Positions 8,562 through 17,819 of a DNA stretch of 64,000 bases are shown one piece after another. The notes beneath the pieces were generated by a model that was not told the origin of the DNA, did not search any database, and saw only the letters and a program-made list of their open reading frames with translations. This DNA is from Bradyrhizobium elkanii USDA 76 (GTDB lineage Bacteria; Pseudomonadota; Alphaproteobacteria; Rhizobiales; Xanthobacteraceae): NCBI RefSeq assembly GCF_023278185.1, contig NZ_CP066356.1, forward strand, positions 2,348,001 through 2,412,000, read 5' to 3'. A program made the translations under genes and the position numbers. The number at the start of each line of letters is the position of its first letter. Positions within the stretch are counted from its first letter, which is position 1.

Positions 8562-9437
8562 ATGACGACAGCCGAACTGGTCAGCGTGTTCACGGTGGAT
8601 GGGCAGGGCGGCAATCCCTGTCCGATCGTGGTGGATGCAAGCGGCATGAGCGCGTCCGAGATGCAGGACGTCGCCCGCCGCAATGGCCACGAGTCCGGCT
8701 TCGTGCTGCCGGCGCAGAGCGACGATTTCGACGCGACGTTCCGTTTCTTCGTGCCGAACCACGAAATGGAAATGTGCGGCCACGCCACCATCGGTGCGCT
8801 CTGGCTGCTTGCGCGCCAGGGAAAGTTGCCGGGCGACACCGTCCGGATCTCGACGCGCAGCGGTCCGGTCACCGGCTTCATCAGCCGTGATCGTGGTGGC
8901 GAGCCGCGTGTCGAGATCACCCAGCCGGTCGGGAAGACCGTTCCGCTCACCACGGGGCAGCGCGACGATGTCCTGCGGGCGCTCGCGGTCGGGCCGCAAG
9001 CGAACGACGCGGCAACACCGTGCAACGCCGTCACATCGCGGATCAAGACGCTCGTTCCGATGCGCTCGCCCGAAGCGCTGAATGCGCTCGATCCCGCCAT
9101 AGGGGACGTCGAGGCGGTCTGCGGCCGGATCGGATCGACCGGGCTCTATCCATTCGCCGTGATCGACCGAAAGGCTCGCCTGTTCGAGGCGCGGCAATTC
9201 CCGCGCTCCTCCGGCTATCGGGAGGATGCCGCAACCGGCATTGCGGCCGCGGCGCTGGCGTTCGGTCTGCTCGACTATGGCTTGGTCGCTCCCGATGACG
9301 ACGAGATCCGAATCCTGCAGGGCAGGGCGATGGGGCGACTGTCCGAGATTCGCGTCCGCATCGGCTTCGCCGGCGGCCGTCCCGTCGGCTGCCTGCTTGG
9401 CGGCAATGTCGCGCTGATGGCCGCGCCGTCACACTGA
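8562..9437 (+). CDS. PhzF-family isomerase/epimerase
   Basis: 291 aa. The PhzF fold signature is present: the N-terminal VSVFTVDGQGGNPCPIVV, catalytic Glu in NGHESGF (E44, equivalent to E45 of PhzF), FFVPNHEMEMCGHATIGA, and the second-half EDAATGIAAAALAFGL. PhzF relatives act on phenazine intermediates, amino-acid-like compounds or unknown metabolites; none of the other phenazine genes is present, so a phenazine role is unlikely. Start ATG at 8562; ribosome site weak. Tail-to-tail with the HxlR regulator gene, 47 bp apart. Confidence 0.82.
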   Translation: MTTAELVSVFTVDGQGGNPCPIVVDASGMSASEMQDVARRNGHESGFVLPAQSDDFDATFRFFVPNHEMEMCGHATIGALWLLARQGKLPGDTVRISTRSGPVTGFISRDRGGEPRVEITQPVGKTVPLTTGQRDDVLRALAVGPQANDAATPCNAVTSRIKTLVPMRSPEALNALDPAIGDVEAVCGRIGSTGLYPFAVIDRKARLFEARQFPRSSGYREDAATGIAAAALAFGLLDYGLVAPDDDEIRILQGRAMGRLSEIRVRIGFAGGRPVGCLLGGNVALMAAPSH

Positions 9438-9484
9438 GCAGCGGCCAGCGCAAGGCGAGCCGGCTTCGTAAACAGGATCCAGGT

Positions 9485-9991
9485 CTAATCAGCGGCGCGC
9501 CTGGCCCGCTCCTGCGCCTTGGCGTGCACCGGTGAGGATTTCCGCGCACCGGGGCCCGGATGGACGTGGACCGCCTTCGCGCTCAACGGCTCGCCGCATT
9601 CCGAACAGACCATGACGGGATCGAACATCTTCTTGCAGGTCTTGTGTTCGTGCAGCATCGGCCGGCCGCGCGAATCGACCATGTGGACGTTGCCCCAGTG
9701 CACGATCGACATGATGATCGGATAGAGGTCGAGCCCCTTCTGCGTCAGGATGTATTCGTAGCGCTTCGGCGCCTCCTGATACGGGATCTTGCGCAGCACG
9801 CCGAACCGCACCAGCTTCTTCAGCCGGTCGGCGAGCAGATGCCGGGTGATTCCGAGCGACGCCTGGAAGTCATCGAACCTGCGGATGCGCAGGAAACATT
9901 CGCGCAGGACCAGCAGGCTCCAGCGGTCGCCGATGACAGCCACCGTGCGGGCCACCGAGCACGGCTCCTCCTCGAGGGCATCCCATTTCAT
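9485..9991 (-). CDS. HxlR-family winged-helix transcriptional regulator
   Basis: 168 aa from the second of two close ATGs (9989-9991), which has AGGAG 6 bases upstream; the first ATG (9997) touches the ribosome site. The HxlR signature C-SVARTVAVIGDRWSLLVLR is followed by the wing region (FDDFQASLGITRHLLADRLKKL, Y.LT.KG..L.P). HxlR proteins are small dimeric regulators that respond to electrophiles or aromatic ligands. The C-terminal extension has a CxxC pair (CSECGEPL) plus a preceding Cys (HKTCKKMF), so a zinc knuckle or redox sensor is possible. It is divergent from the twelve-gene catabolic run and two matching dyads lie between them, so it is the obvious local regulator. Confidence 0.88.
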   Translation of the reverse strand: MKWDALEEEPCSVARTVAVIGDRWSLLVLRECFLRIRRFDDFQASLGITRHLLADRLKKLVRFGVLRKIPYQEAPKRYEYILTQKGLDLYPIIMSIVHWGNVHMVDSRGRPMLHEHKTCKKMFDPVMVCSECGEPLSAKAVHVHPGPGARKSSPVHAKAQERARRAAD

Positions 9992-10030
9992 CAGCATCTC
10001 CTGCGGTCGGCGACGACATTGCTGCTTAAA

Positions 10031-10045
10031 TTCTAAAACAGAACT
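10031..10045. promoter_or_regulatory. Proposed HxlR operator 1
   Basis: TTCTAAAACAGAACT, a near-perfect dyad about 40 bp upstream of the regulator start. It shares all but one base with the second site at 10118-10132. Repetition of a symmetric 15-mer inside one divergent intergenic region is strong evidence of a regulator site, most simply that of the adjacent HxlR protein, for autoregulation. Confidence 0.6.
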
Positions 10046-10115
10046 AATGTCATTTCAATAGGATGCCTCGATGGCAGCCGTGACATGGCGATTGGATGAC
10101 AAATATCATATTGAC

Positions 10116-10132
10116 AGTTCTAAAATAGAACT
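10116..10132. promoter_or_regulatory. Proposed HxlR operator 2 in the catabolic promoter
   Basis: AGTTCTA-AAA-TAGAACT, a perfect 7-bp inverted repeat with a 3-base spacer, 64 bp before the first gene of the operon. A TTGACA hexamer (10111-10116) abuts it, so a bound repressor would cover the promoter. The centre is about 87 bp from operator 1, roughly eight helical turns, compatible with two dimers on the same DNA face. Confidence 0.65.
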
Positions 10133-10196
10133 TAAGGTCCCGACACGATCAACGCTGCGGCTGACGGCCGCCGGCAATCGAAGGGAAGGGCGTTCC

Positions 10197-10835
10197 ATGG
10201 CTGCTCCGCTCGAGGTCGAATTCCATTTCGATTTTGGAAGTCCGAACGCCTACCTGGCGGAGCTGGCGCTGCCCGGCATCGAGAAGCGCACCGGCGTGAA
10301 ATTCGACTACATCCCGGTGCTGCTCGGCGGCGTCTACAAGGCGACCGGCAACATGTCGCCCGGCGAGTCGCTGCGCGGCATCAAGAACAAGCCCGAATAC
10401 AACGCGCTCGAGACCGAGCGCTTCCTGCGCCGCCACAACATCACGACGTTCAGGACCAACCCGTTCTTTCCGGTCAACACGCTGATGCTGATGCGCGGCG
10501 TCGTCGCTGCCGATTTCGAAGGGCTGTTCGAGCCGTACTTTCGCGCCGCCTATCACCACATGTGGTCCGAGCCCAAGAAGATGGACGATCCGCAGGTGTT
10601 CCGCGAAGCATTCCTGTCCTCGGGCCTCGATATCGACCGCATCATCGCCCGCGCCCAGCAGGACGAGGTGAAGAAGAAGCTGATCGACAACACCAGCAAC
10701 GCGGTGGCGCGCGGCTCGTTCGGCTCGCCGACCTTCTTTGTCGGCGACGAGATCTTCTTCGGCAAGGACAAGCTGCGCGAGGTCGAGGACGAGATCGTCG
10801 CGCAGCTGGCCGCGGGGCGGCGCAAGACCGCCTGA
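10197..10835 (+). CDS. 2-hydroxychromene-2-carboxylate isomerase-like protein (DsbA/GST-kappa fold)
   Basis: 212 aa from ATG 10197 (GAAGGG upstream). The frame is open further upstream but that part overlaps the operator region. Motifs: FHFDFGSPNAYLAEL at the N-terminus, with a Ser where DsbA has its active Cys, VLLGGVYKATGN, and the C-terminal ARGSFGSPTFFVGDEIFFGKD, typical of the NahD/glutathione-S-transferase kappa group. NahD isomerises 2-hydroxychromene-2-carboxylate in naphthalene breakdown with glutathione as cofactor. Here it opens a CoA-type catabolic operon, so a related glutathione-dependent isomerisation or CoA-linked step is more likely than naphthalene itself. Confidence 0.85.
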   Translation: MAAPLEVEFHFDFGSPNAYLAELALPGIEKRTGVKFDYIPVLLGGVYKATGNMSPGESLRGIKNKPEYNALETERFLRRHNITTFRTNPFFPVNTLMLMRGVVAADFEGLFEPYFRAAYHHMWSEPKKMDDPQVFREAFLSSGLDIDRIIARAQQDEVKKKLIDNTSNAVARGSFGSPTFFVGDEIFFGKDKLREVEDEIVAQLAAGRRKTA

Positions 10836-10892
10836 GCGGGAGTTCCTCAAGACGACAAATCAGGCCCAAAGGGCTGTCACAGGGAGGTTTCA

Positions 10893-12437
10893 GTGCAGGC
10901 GTCGACCCAGTTTGAAGGAAGTGTGGAAGGCTTGCCGAACCGCATCCACGAGGTGATCGATCACCACGTCGGGGCGACGCCGGATCATCCGGCGCTGATC
11001 GACGACAAGACGCGGCTGACCTACCGCGAGCTCGATCGAACGGTCGGTCGCGTCGCCGAGGCGTTGCGGGCACTCGGCATCCGCGCCGGCGACCGCATGA
11101 TGATCGTGAGCGAGAATTCGATTCCGCTGGCCTGCCTGCTGCTGGCGACGAGCCGGCTCGATGTCTGGTCCATCGTGGTCAATCCGCGGCTGTCGCCGCG
11201 TGAATTGGATCAGATCAGGGATCACAGCGGCGCCCGCCGCGTGCTGCTGACCGCCGAGGTCTCGCAGGAGGCGGCCACGCATGCCGCGCGTTACGAGGCG
11301 ACCGTGCAGGATGTCGGCCCGCTCCGCGGCATCGCCGTCACCGGCCTGAACCTGACAACCGTGGCGGAGCCGGTCGAGGCCGACGGCGCCAATCAGGTCG
11401 CGGTCCTCATCTACACCTCCGGTACCACGGGCACGCCAAAGGGCGTGATGCTGACCCATCGCAATCTGTTGTTCAGCGCCCGGGCGACGGCAAGCTTCCG
11501 CAAGATGGCGGCCGATGACGTACAGTATTGCGTGCTGCCGATCTCGCATATCGTCGGCATCTCGTTGCTGACGATGACCCTGATGATCGGCGCCACCGTG
11601 CGTCTGGTGGCGAAATACGATCCGGCCGCGCTGGTCAAGGCGATGACTGAAGAGGGCATCACGATCCTGAACGGCGTGCCCGCGACCTATCAGCGCCTGC
11701 TCGAATACCGGCGCAATGCCGGCCTGCCGAAGCTCGATCGCGGCCGGTTGCGGGTGATCTCGGTGGCCGGCGCGCCGCTCGACCTCGATCTCAAATCACG
11801 GGTCGAGCAGGAGCTCGGGCTGCCGCTGCTCAACGGCTATGGCATCACTGAATGCTCGCCGGGCATCTCCGGCGTCCGGCCCGACAATCCGCGCGCGGAT
11901 CATGCGGTCGGCACCGTCATGCCGGGCCTCGAGGCAAAACTGGTCGGCCGTGACCTCAAGCCGGTTGGGGCAGGGGAAGTCGGCGAGCTGCACGTTCGCG
12001 GTCCGAACGTGATGCGCGGCTATTACCGCGCGCCCGACCTGACCGCGAAGGCGATCGATCCCGACGGCTGGTTCAACACCGGGGATCTGGCCCGCTTCGA
12101 GAATGATGCGCTCTACATTGTCGGGCGAACCAAGGAGATGATCATCCGCTCCGGGTTCAACGTCTATCCGGCCGAGATCGAGGCGGTGCTGAGCACGCAC
12201 GACGCCGTGGTGCAGTGCGCCGTGGTCGGCCGGCCGGTCGAGGGCAATGAGGAAGTGGTCGCCTTCGTGCAGCTGATCAAGGGCTCGACCGCCACGGTAC
12301 AGGACCTGATGGCCCATATTGCCCCGCAACTCACCTCGTACAAGCGGCCGTCGGAGATTATCCTGATGGACGCGCTGCCCGCGACATCGACGGGCAAGCT
12401 GCTGAAGCACAAGCTGGCGGAATCGCTGCGCGGCTGA
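10893..12437 (+). CDS. Acyl-CoA synthetase (AMP-forming)
   Basis: 514 aa from a GTG with GGGAGG 7 bases upstream. It activates a carboxylic acid to acyl-CoA through an acyl-AMP. Seen: the P-loop-like YTSGTTGTPKGVMLTH near residues 171-186, the A5 segment NGYGITECSPG, the hinge GWFNTGD plus VGRTKEMIIRSGFNVYPAEIE, and the catalytic Lys in the C-terminal TSTGKLLKHKL. It is of the size of medium-chain or aromatic acid ligases; substrate not predictable. Likely the entry step of the pathway encoded downstream. Confidence 0.93.
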   Translation: MQASTQFEGSVEGLPNRIHEVIDHHVGATPDHPALIDDKTRLTYRELDRTVGRVAEALRALGIRAGDRMMIVSENSIPLACLLLATSRLDVWSIVVNPRLSPRELDQIRDHSGARRVLLTAEVSQEAATHAARYEATVQDVGPLRGIAVTGLNLTTVAEPVEADGANQVAVLIYTSGTTGTPKGVMLTHRNLLFSARATASFRKMAADDVQYCVLPISHIVGISLLTMTLMIGATVRLVAKYDPAALVKAMTEEGITILNGVPATYQRLLEYRRNAGLPKLDRGRLRVISVAGAPLDLDLKSRVEQELGLPLLNGYGITECSPGISGVRPDNPRADHAVGTVMPGLEAKLVGRDLKPVGAGEVGELHVRGPNVMRGYYRAPDLTAKAIDPDGWFNTGDLARFENDALYIVGRTKEMIIRSGFNVYPAEIEAVLSTHDAVVQCAVVGRPVEGNEEVVAFVQLIKGSTATVQDLMAHIAPQLTSYKRPSEIILMDALPATSTGKLLKHKLAESLRG

Positions 12438-12488
12438 GGCTGAGCCGTCGCCGCAAGCCAGTCCACTCAAACAAGACCGGAGAACACC

Positions 12489-13226
12489 ATGCAGAAGCGA
12501 AACAGGACGGTGGCCGTCATTGGTGCCGGTGATTTCATCGGCGGCGAGATCGCCAAGAAGTTCGCCTCCGAGGGATTCACGATCTTCGCCGGCCGCCGCA
12601 ACGGCGACAAGCTGGCGCCGCTGGTCAAGGAGATCGAGGCGGCAGGCGGCGAGATTCACGCGCGCTCGCTCGATGCGCGCAAGGAGGAGGAGATCACGGC
12701 CTTCCTCAACGATGCCGACAAGCATGCGCCGCTCGAGGTCTGCATCTTCAATATCGGCGCCAACGTCAATTTCCCGATCCTCGAGACCACCGAGCGCGTG
12801 TTCCGCAAGGTCTGGGAGATGGCCTGCTACTCCGGCTTCCTCGCCGGACGCGAAGCGGCGCGGCTGATGATGCCGCGCGGCGAGGGCAACATCTTCTTCA
12901 CCGGCGCCACCGCCTCGCTCCGCGGCGGCAGCGGCTATGCCGCCTTTGCCAGCGCCAAGTTCGGTTTGCGCGCCGTGGCGCAGGCGATGGCCCGCGAGCT
13001 GGGGCCGAAGAACATCCATGTCGCGCATCTGATCATCGATTCCGGCGTCGACACCGAATGGGTGCGGCAGCGCCGTATCGAGGCGCTCGGCCCGAACGCG
13101 CTCGACAATCCCGATCTCTTGATGCCGCCGGCATCGGTCGCGGGCGCCTATTGGCAGCTCTATCAGCAGCCGAAGAGCGCCTGGACCTTCGAGTTGGAAA
13201 TCCGGCCCTTCGGCGAGAAGTGGTAG
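12489..13226 (+). CDS. SDR-family protein with Phe in place of the catalytic Tyr
   Basis: 245 aa. A Rossmann start (VAVIGAGDFIGGEIAKKF) and helix region are normal for short-chain dehydrogenases, but the active-site motif reads F153-ASA-K157 instead of YxxxK, and the usual Ser 13 residues earlier is not present at that spot (TGATASLRG). The C-terminus ends FELEIRPFGEKW, nearly the same as the second SDR of this operon (20663-21364), which has the same Tyr to Phe change. The two are paralogues of one subfamily. They may reduce substrates by another mechanism or act without redox chemistry. Confidence 0.85.
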   Translation: MQKRNRTVAVIGAGDFIGGEIAKKFASEGFTIFAGRRNGDKLAPLVKEIEAAGGEIHARSLDARKEEEITAFLNDADKHAPLEVCIFNIGANVNFPILETTERVFRKVWEMACYSGFLAGREAARLMMPRGEGNIFFTGATASLRGGSGYAAFASAKFGLRAVAQAMARELGPKNIHVAHLIIDSGVDTEWVRQRRIEALGPNALDNPDLLMPPASVAGAYWQLYQQPKSAWTFELEIRPFGEKW

Positions 13227-13238
13227 GGAGCACGGCAG

Positions 13239-14420
13239 ATGGAGCTCGCGCTATCCCCTGAAGATGCGGCGTTCCGCGACGAGGTTCGTGCCTTCATCAA
13301 GGACAATTATCCGGCGGAGATGCGCGTCGCCAATCCGGAGACCGATCTCTCCAAGGAGCAGATGCTGCTGTGGCATCGCATCCTGCACGACAAGGGTTGG
13401 ATCGCGCCGCTCTGGCCAAAAGAATACGGCGGGCCCGGCTGGTCGATCACCCGCCGCTTCATCTTCGAGCAGGAAACGACGCGCGCCGGCACCATGCCGC
13501 CGCTGGCGTTCAGCGTCACCATGGTCGGCCCGGTCATCTACACCTTCGGCAACGACGCGCAGAAAAGGAAATTCCTGCCGCGCATCCTGTCCGGCGAGGA
13601 CTGGTGGTGCCAGGGCTATTCGGAGCCGGGCTCCGGCTCCGACCTCGCCACCGTGCGCACCAAGGCGGTGCGCGACGGCGACCACTATATCGTCAACGGC
13701 CACAAGACCTGGACCACGCTGGCGCAGCACGCCGACTGGATCTTCTGCCTGGTCCGCACCGATCCCACGGCCAAGCCGCAGTCCGGCATCTCGTTTCTCC
13801 TGATCGACATGAAGTCGCCGGGCGTTACGGTGCGCCCGATCATCACGATCGACGGTTCGCACGAGGTCAACGACGTGTTCCTGGAGAACGTGCGTGTCCC
13901 CGCCGAGAACCTGATCGGTGAGGAAAACAAGGGCTGGACCTACGCCAAATTCCTGCTCGGCAATGAGCGCACCAGCATGGCCGGCATCGGCCGCTCGACA
14001 CGCTATCTCGAACGGTTGAAGAGGATCGTCAAAGCGGAGATTCCGGAAGACGATCCGGCGCATCTGGAGTTCATCAGGGATATCGCCCGCGTCGAGCTCG
14101 ACGTGCTGGCGCTGGAGGCGACCGAGCTTCGTGTCGTCGCCCAGATGGCGCGCGGCATCGACCCGGGACCGGCGGCCTCGCTGTTCAAGATCCGCGGCAC
14201 CGAAATCTTCCAGGATATCACCGAGCTGACGCATCGGGCGATCGGCAATTACGGGCTTGCGATCCGCGAGCATCCGGTCAGCGCCAACCACTTCATGCCG
14301 GGCCCCGACTACGGCCACACCGCGTCTGAGAAATATCTGAACTCGCGCAAGCTCTCGATCTACGGCGGGTCGAACGAGATCCAGCGCAACATCATCGCCA
14401 AGGCAGTGCTTGGGCTCTAG
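13239..14420 (+). CDS. Acyl-CoA dehydrogenase, large subunit type (PimC-like)
   Basis: 393 aa, FAD enzyme that introduces an alpha-beta double bond into acyl-CoA. Seen: the LWPKEYGGPGWS segment, FAD-binding QGYSEPGSGSDLA, KTWTTLAQHADW, and the C-terminal SRKLSIYGGSNEIQRNII. At the C-terminal position where MCAD-type enzymes have their catalytic Glu (YEGT) this protein has Gly (YGGS). That is common in the paired subfamilies such as the pimeloyl-CoA dehydrogenase and mycobacterial steroid enzymes, where one active site is formed with or in a partner. The partner gene follows after 20 bp. Confidence 0.9.
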   Translation: MELALSPEDAAFRDEVRAFIKDNYPAEMRVANPETDLSKEQMLLWHRILHDKGWIAPLWPKEYGGPGWSITRRFIFEQETTRAGTMPPLAFSVTMVGPVIYTFGNDAQKRKFLPRILSGEDWWCQGYSEPGSGSDLATVRTKAVRDGDHYIVNGHKTWTTLAQHADWIFCLVRTDPTAKPQSGISFLLIDMKSPGVTVRPIITIDGSHEVNDVFLENVRVPAENLIGEENKGWTYAKFLLGNERTSMAGIGRSTRYLERLKRIVKAEIPEDDPAHLEFIRDIARVELDVLALEATELRVVAQMARGIDPGPAASLFKIRGTEIFQDITELTHRAIGNYGLAIREHPVSANHFMPGPDYGHTASEKYLNSRKLSIYGGSNEIQRNIIAKAVLGL

Positions 14421-14440
14421 CAACCGCGCGAGAGGATCGG

Positions 14441-15571
14441 ATGGATATCCAGTTCACGGAAGAGCAGGAATTGTTGCGGTCCAGCGTCCAGCGGCTGCTG
14501 CGCGACCAGTATGATTTCGACGCCCGCCGCAAGATCGTCGCAAGCGAGGAGGGCTTTGGCCGCAGGCAATGGGCCGAATTCGCCGAGCTCGGCCTGCTCG
14601 CCGCGCCGTTCTCGGAAGCGGTCGGCGGGCTCGGCGGCGGGCCGCTGTCGACCATGATCATCATGCAGGAGTTCGGCCGGCATCTTGTCGTGGAGCCGTT
14701 CGTCGAGACGGTCGTCGTGGCGGGTGGCTTGATCGAGCAGGCGGGCTCTGACGCGCAGAAGCAAGCCCTCATTGCCGACATCATCGCAGGCACGAAACTG
14801 TGGGCGCTGGCCTGGACCGAGAAGGGCTCGCGCTTCGATCTCGCGACCGTCACCACCACGGCGCGCCGCGACGGCAACGATTATGTGCTCACCGGCGAGA
14901 AGACGGCGGTGTTGGCCGCGCCGTGGGCGGATTATCTGATCGTCTCCGCGCGCACCTCGGGTCATCGCCATGATCGTGGCGGGGTCAGCCTGTTCGTGGT
15001 CGATCGCCACGCCGCCAATCTCGATTTACAGAGCTTCAGGACGATCGACGGCCGCCGGGCGGCCGAGATCAGCCTGCGTGGCGTACGCGGTGAGCTGCTC
15101 GGCAGGGAGGGCGAGGGCGTCGCCGCGCTGGAGGCCTGCCGCAACCGCGCCATCGGCGCGCTCTGCGCCGAGGCGGTCGGCGCGATCGGCGAACTGAACG
15201 CGGCGACCCTGGACTATTCCAAGACGCGAAAGCAGTTCGGCGTCACGATCGGCAGCTTCCAGGTGCTGCAGCATCGGATGGTCGACATGTTCATCGCGCA
15301 TCAGGAGGCGTTGTCGCTGATGCAGCACCTCAGCCTCAGTCTCAGTGACGACGAGGCCGGCGTCTCCCGGCTCGCCTCGGGCGCCAAGTCGAAGATCGGC
15401 TATGCCGGCAAGTTCGTCGCCGACCAGGCGGTGCAGCTCCATGGCGGCATGGGCATGACCGACGAGCTCAATGTCGGCCACTACTTCAAGCGGATTTCCT
15501 CCATCAACATCCAGTTCGGCGATCCCGCCTACCACGTGCTGCGCTATGCGCAGCTCGACGCGGTCGCTTAA
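14441..15571 (+). CDS. Acyl-CoA dehydrogenase, small subunit type (PimD-like)
   Basis: 376 aa. The N-terminal acyl-CoA dehydrogenase domain ([20 protein letters not shown]), middle beta domain ([16 protein letters not shown]) and C-terminal helical domain with [20 protein letters not shown] are present. It lacks several FAD-contacting residues that the large subunit keeps, as usual for the second chain of heterotetrameric dehydrogenases. With the preceding gene it should form an alpha2-beta2 enzyme acting on bulky or dicarboxylic acyl-CoAs. Inference of the pairing rests on adjacency and family memory. Confidence 0.88.
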   Translation: MDIQFTEEQELLRSSVQRLLRDQYDFDARRKIVASEEGFGRRQWAEFAELGLLAAPFSEAVGGLGGGPLSTMIIMQEFGRHLVVEPFVETVVVAGGLIEQAGSDAQKQALIADIIAGTKLWALAWTEKGSRFDLATVTTTARRDGNDYVLTGEKTAVLAAPWADYLIVSARTSGHRHDRGGVSLFVVDRHAANLDLQSFRTIDGRRAAEISLRGVRGELLGREGEGVAALEACRNRAIGALCAEAVGAIGELNAATLDYSKTRKQFGVTIGSFQVLQHRMVDMFIAHQEALSLMQHLSLSLSDDEAGVSRLASGAKSKIGYAGKFVADQAVQLHGGMGMTDELNVGHYFKRISSINIQFGDPAYHVLRYAQLDAVA

Positions 15572-15587
15572 AGCCAGAGAGGCAAGC

Positions 15588-16775
15588 ATGTCACAGGATG
15601 CAGTCATCGTTTCCACCGCGCGCACCGGCGTCGGCAAGGCCTATCGCGGCGCGCTCAACAACACCGACGGCCCGACTTTGGCCGGCCATGTGATGGCCGA
15701 GGCGGTGAAGCGCGCCGGCATCGCGCCCGGCGAGGTCGAGGACGTGGTGATGGGCTGCGCCATGCAGCAGGGAACCATGGTGATGAACGTCGCACGCAAG
15801 GGTGCCATCCGCGCCGGGCTGCCGGTGACGGTCGCCGGCACCACCATCGACCGGCAATGCGCCTCCGGCCTGCAGGCGATTGCGGTCGCCGCCCGCTCGG
15901 TGATGCTTGACGGCGTCGAGATCGCGATCGGCGGCGGCATCGAGTCGATCAGCCTGGTGCAGAACGAGCACATGAACAGGTTCCATGCCGTCGACGACGA
16001 GCTGATGGCGATGAAGCCCGAGATGTACATGTCGATGCTGGAGACCGCCGAGGTCGTCGCCGAGCGCTATGGGATCGGGCGCGACAAGCAGGACGAATAC
16101 AGCCTGGAGTGCCAGCGCCGCGTCGGCGCCGCGCTGCAGGGCGGGCGCTTCAACGACGAAATCGTGCCGATCACGACAAAAATGGCTGTGGTCAACAAGG
16201 ACACCAAGGAAGTCAGCTACCAGCAGGTGACGCTGGCGAAGGATGAGGGCCCGCGGCCGGATACCACGGCGGACGGGCTCGCCAAGATCAAGCCGGTGTT
16301 CGAGGGCAAGACCATCAGCGCCGGCAACGCCAGCCAGCTCTCGGATGGCGCATCGGCCTGCGTGATCATGAGCGACAAGATCGCCGCGCAGAAGGGCTTG
16401 AAGCCGCTCGGCATATTCCGCGGCTTCGTTGCCGCCGGCGTCGAGCCGGACGAGATGGGCGTCGGCCCGGTCGCCGCGATCCCGCGGCTCCTCAAGCGGC
16501 ATAACCTCAAGATCGCCGACATCGACCTCTGGGAGCTCAACGAGGCCTATGCGGTGCAGGTGATCTATTGCCGCGACAAGCTCGGCATCGATCCCGAGAA
16601 GCTGAACGTCAACGGCGGCTCGATCGCGATCGGCCATCCCTATGGCATGACCGGCGCGCGGCTCACCGGCCACCTCTTGATCGAGGGCCGGCGGCGCAAG
16701 GCGAAATACGGCGTTGTGACCATGTGCATCGGCGGCGGCATGGGCGCGGCAGGCCTGTTCGAAATCGTCCACTGA
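15588..16775 (+). CDS. Acetyl-CoA acyltransferase (thiolase)
   Basis: 395 aa from the ATG at 15588 with AGAGAGG upstream. Cleaves 3-ketoacyl-CoA with CoA. The catalytic triad motifs are complete: nucleophilic Cys in [10 protein letters not shown] (C91), His in [19 protein letters not shown] and the second Cys in [20 protein letters not shown] is also canonical. It closes the beta-oxidation-like cycle of this operon. Confidence 0.94.
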   Translation: MSQDAVIVSTARTGVGKAYRGALNNTDGPTLAGHVMAEAVKRAGIAPGEVEDVVMGCAMQQGTMVMNVARKGAIRAGLPVTVAGTTIDRQCASGLQAIAVAARSVMLDGVEIAIGGGIESISLVQNEHMNRFHAVDDELMAMKPEMYMSMLETAEVVAERYGIGRDKQDEYSLECQRRVGAALQGGRFNDEIVPITTKMAVVNKDTKEVSYQQVTLAKDEGPRPDTTADGLAKIKPVFEGKTISAGNASQLSDGASACVIMSDKIAAQKGLKPLGIFRGFVAAGVEPDEMGVGPVAAIPRLLKRHNLKIADIDLWELNEAYAVQVIYCRDKLGIDPEKLNVNGGSIAIGHPYGMTGARLTGHLLIEGRRRKAKYGVVTMCIGGGMGAAGLFEIVH

Positions 16776-16796
16776 GCGGCAACGCGGGAGAGACTT

Positions 16797-17807
16797 GTGA
16801 AGACAGCAATCACTGAACTGTTCGGCATCCAGCATCCGATCATCCAGGGCGGCATGCACTATGTCGGCTTCGCCGAGATGGCGGCGGCGGTGTCCAATGC
16901 CGGCGGCCTTGGCATCATCACCGGCCTGACCCAGCGGACGCCGGAGCTGCTGGCCAAGGAGATCGCGCGCTGCCGCGACATGACCGACAAGCCGATCGGC
17001 GTGAATCTGACCTTCCTGCCGAGCTTCACCGCGCCGCCCTATCCGGAATATATCGCAGTTATCCGCGAGGGCGGCGTCAAGGCGGTGGAGACCGCGGGCC
17101 GCAGCCCGGAGCAGTACATGCCGGCGCTGAAGGCGGCCGGCATCAAGGTGATCCACAAATGCACCTCGGTGCGGCATTCGCTGAAGGCCGAGAAGATCGG
17201 CTGCGACGCGGTCAGCGTCGACGGCTTCGAGTGCGGCGGCCATCCCGGCGAGGACGACATTCCGAACATGATCCTGCTGCCGCGCGCGGCGGACGAATTG
17301 AAGATCCCGTTCGTCGCCTCGGGCGGCATGGCGGACGCGCGCAGCCTCGTCGCCGCGCTGTCGATGGGCGCGGCCGGCATGAACATGGGCACCCGCTTCA
17401 TCGCGACCAAGGAAGCGCCGGTTCATCCCAATGTGAAGCAGGCGCTGCTCGACGCCGACGAGCTCGATACGCGCCTCGTGATGCGCGCGCTGCGCAACAC
17501 CGAGCGGGTGCTGAAGAACAAGGGCGTCGATGAGCTGCTCGAGATCGAGCGCGAGAAGGGCGCCAGGCTGAAGATCGAGGATATCCACGAGCAGGTTGCC
17601 GGCGTCTATCCGAAGGTGATGATCGACGGCGAGATGGATGCCGGCGCCTGGAGCTGCGGCATGGTGGTTGGCCTGATCAATGACATCCCGACCGTCAAGG
17701 AGCTGATCGACCGCATCATGGCCGAGGCCGAAGCGATCATCCGGCAGCGGTTGACCGGCTTCCTCGACGGCAAGTTCGAAACCACGCCGGCCCGCGCGGT
17801 CGCCTGA
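16797..17807 (+). CDS. Nitronate monooxygenase / enoyl-reductase-like FMN protein
   Basis: 336 aa from a GTG. TIM-barrel FMN protein of the 2-nitropropane dioxygenase group: HPIIQGGMHYVG at the N-terminus, GVNLTFLPSF, DGFECGGHPGEDDI and the FMN phosphate loop VASGGMADARSL plus GAAGMNMGTRFI. True nitronate monooxygenases oxidise alkyl nitronates, but many members in catabolic operons have unknown roles and relatives reduce enoyl thioesters (FabK). In this setting between a thiolase and a crotonase an acyl-CoA reduction or desaturation role is as likely as nitronate detoxification. Confidence 0.87.
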   Translation: MKTAITELFGIQHPIIQGGMHYVGFAEMAAAVSNAGGLGIITGLTQRTPELLAKEIARCRDMTDKPIGVNLTFLPSFTAPPYPEYIAVIREGGVKAVETAGRSPEQYMPALKAAGIKVIHKCTSVRHSLKAEKIGCDAVSVDGFECGGHPGEDDIPNMILLPRAADELKIPFVASGGMADARSLVAALSMGAAGMNMGTRFIATKEAPVHPNVKQALLDADELDTRLVMRALRNTERVLKNKGVDELLEIEREKGARLKIEDIHEQVAGVYPKVMIDGEMDAGAWSCGMVVGLINDIPTVKELIDRIMAEAEAIIRQRLTGFLDGKFETTPARAVA

Positions 17808-17819
17808 CGGGAGAGTGCC

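Noticed and set aside
8562..9437. Phenazine biosynthesis on the basis of the PhzF fold
   Set aside because: No phzA-E/G genes in the window; PhzF-fold isomerases are widespread with other roles.
10071..10196. Earlier ATG (10071) for the NahD-like isomerase
   Set aside because: It would place the promoter and operator 2 inside the coding region; ATG 10197 has a better ribosome site and matches the family start.
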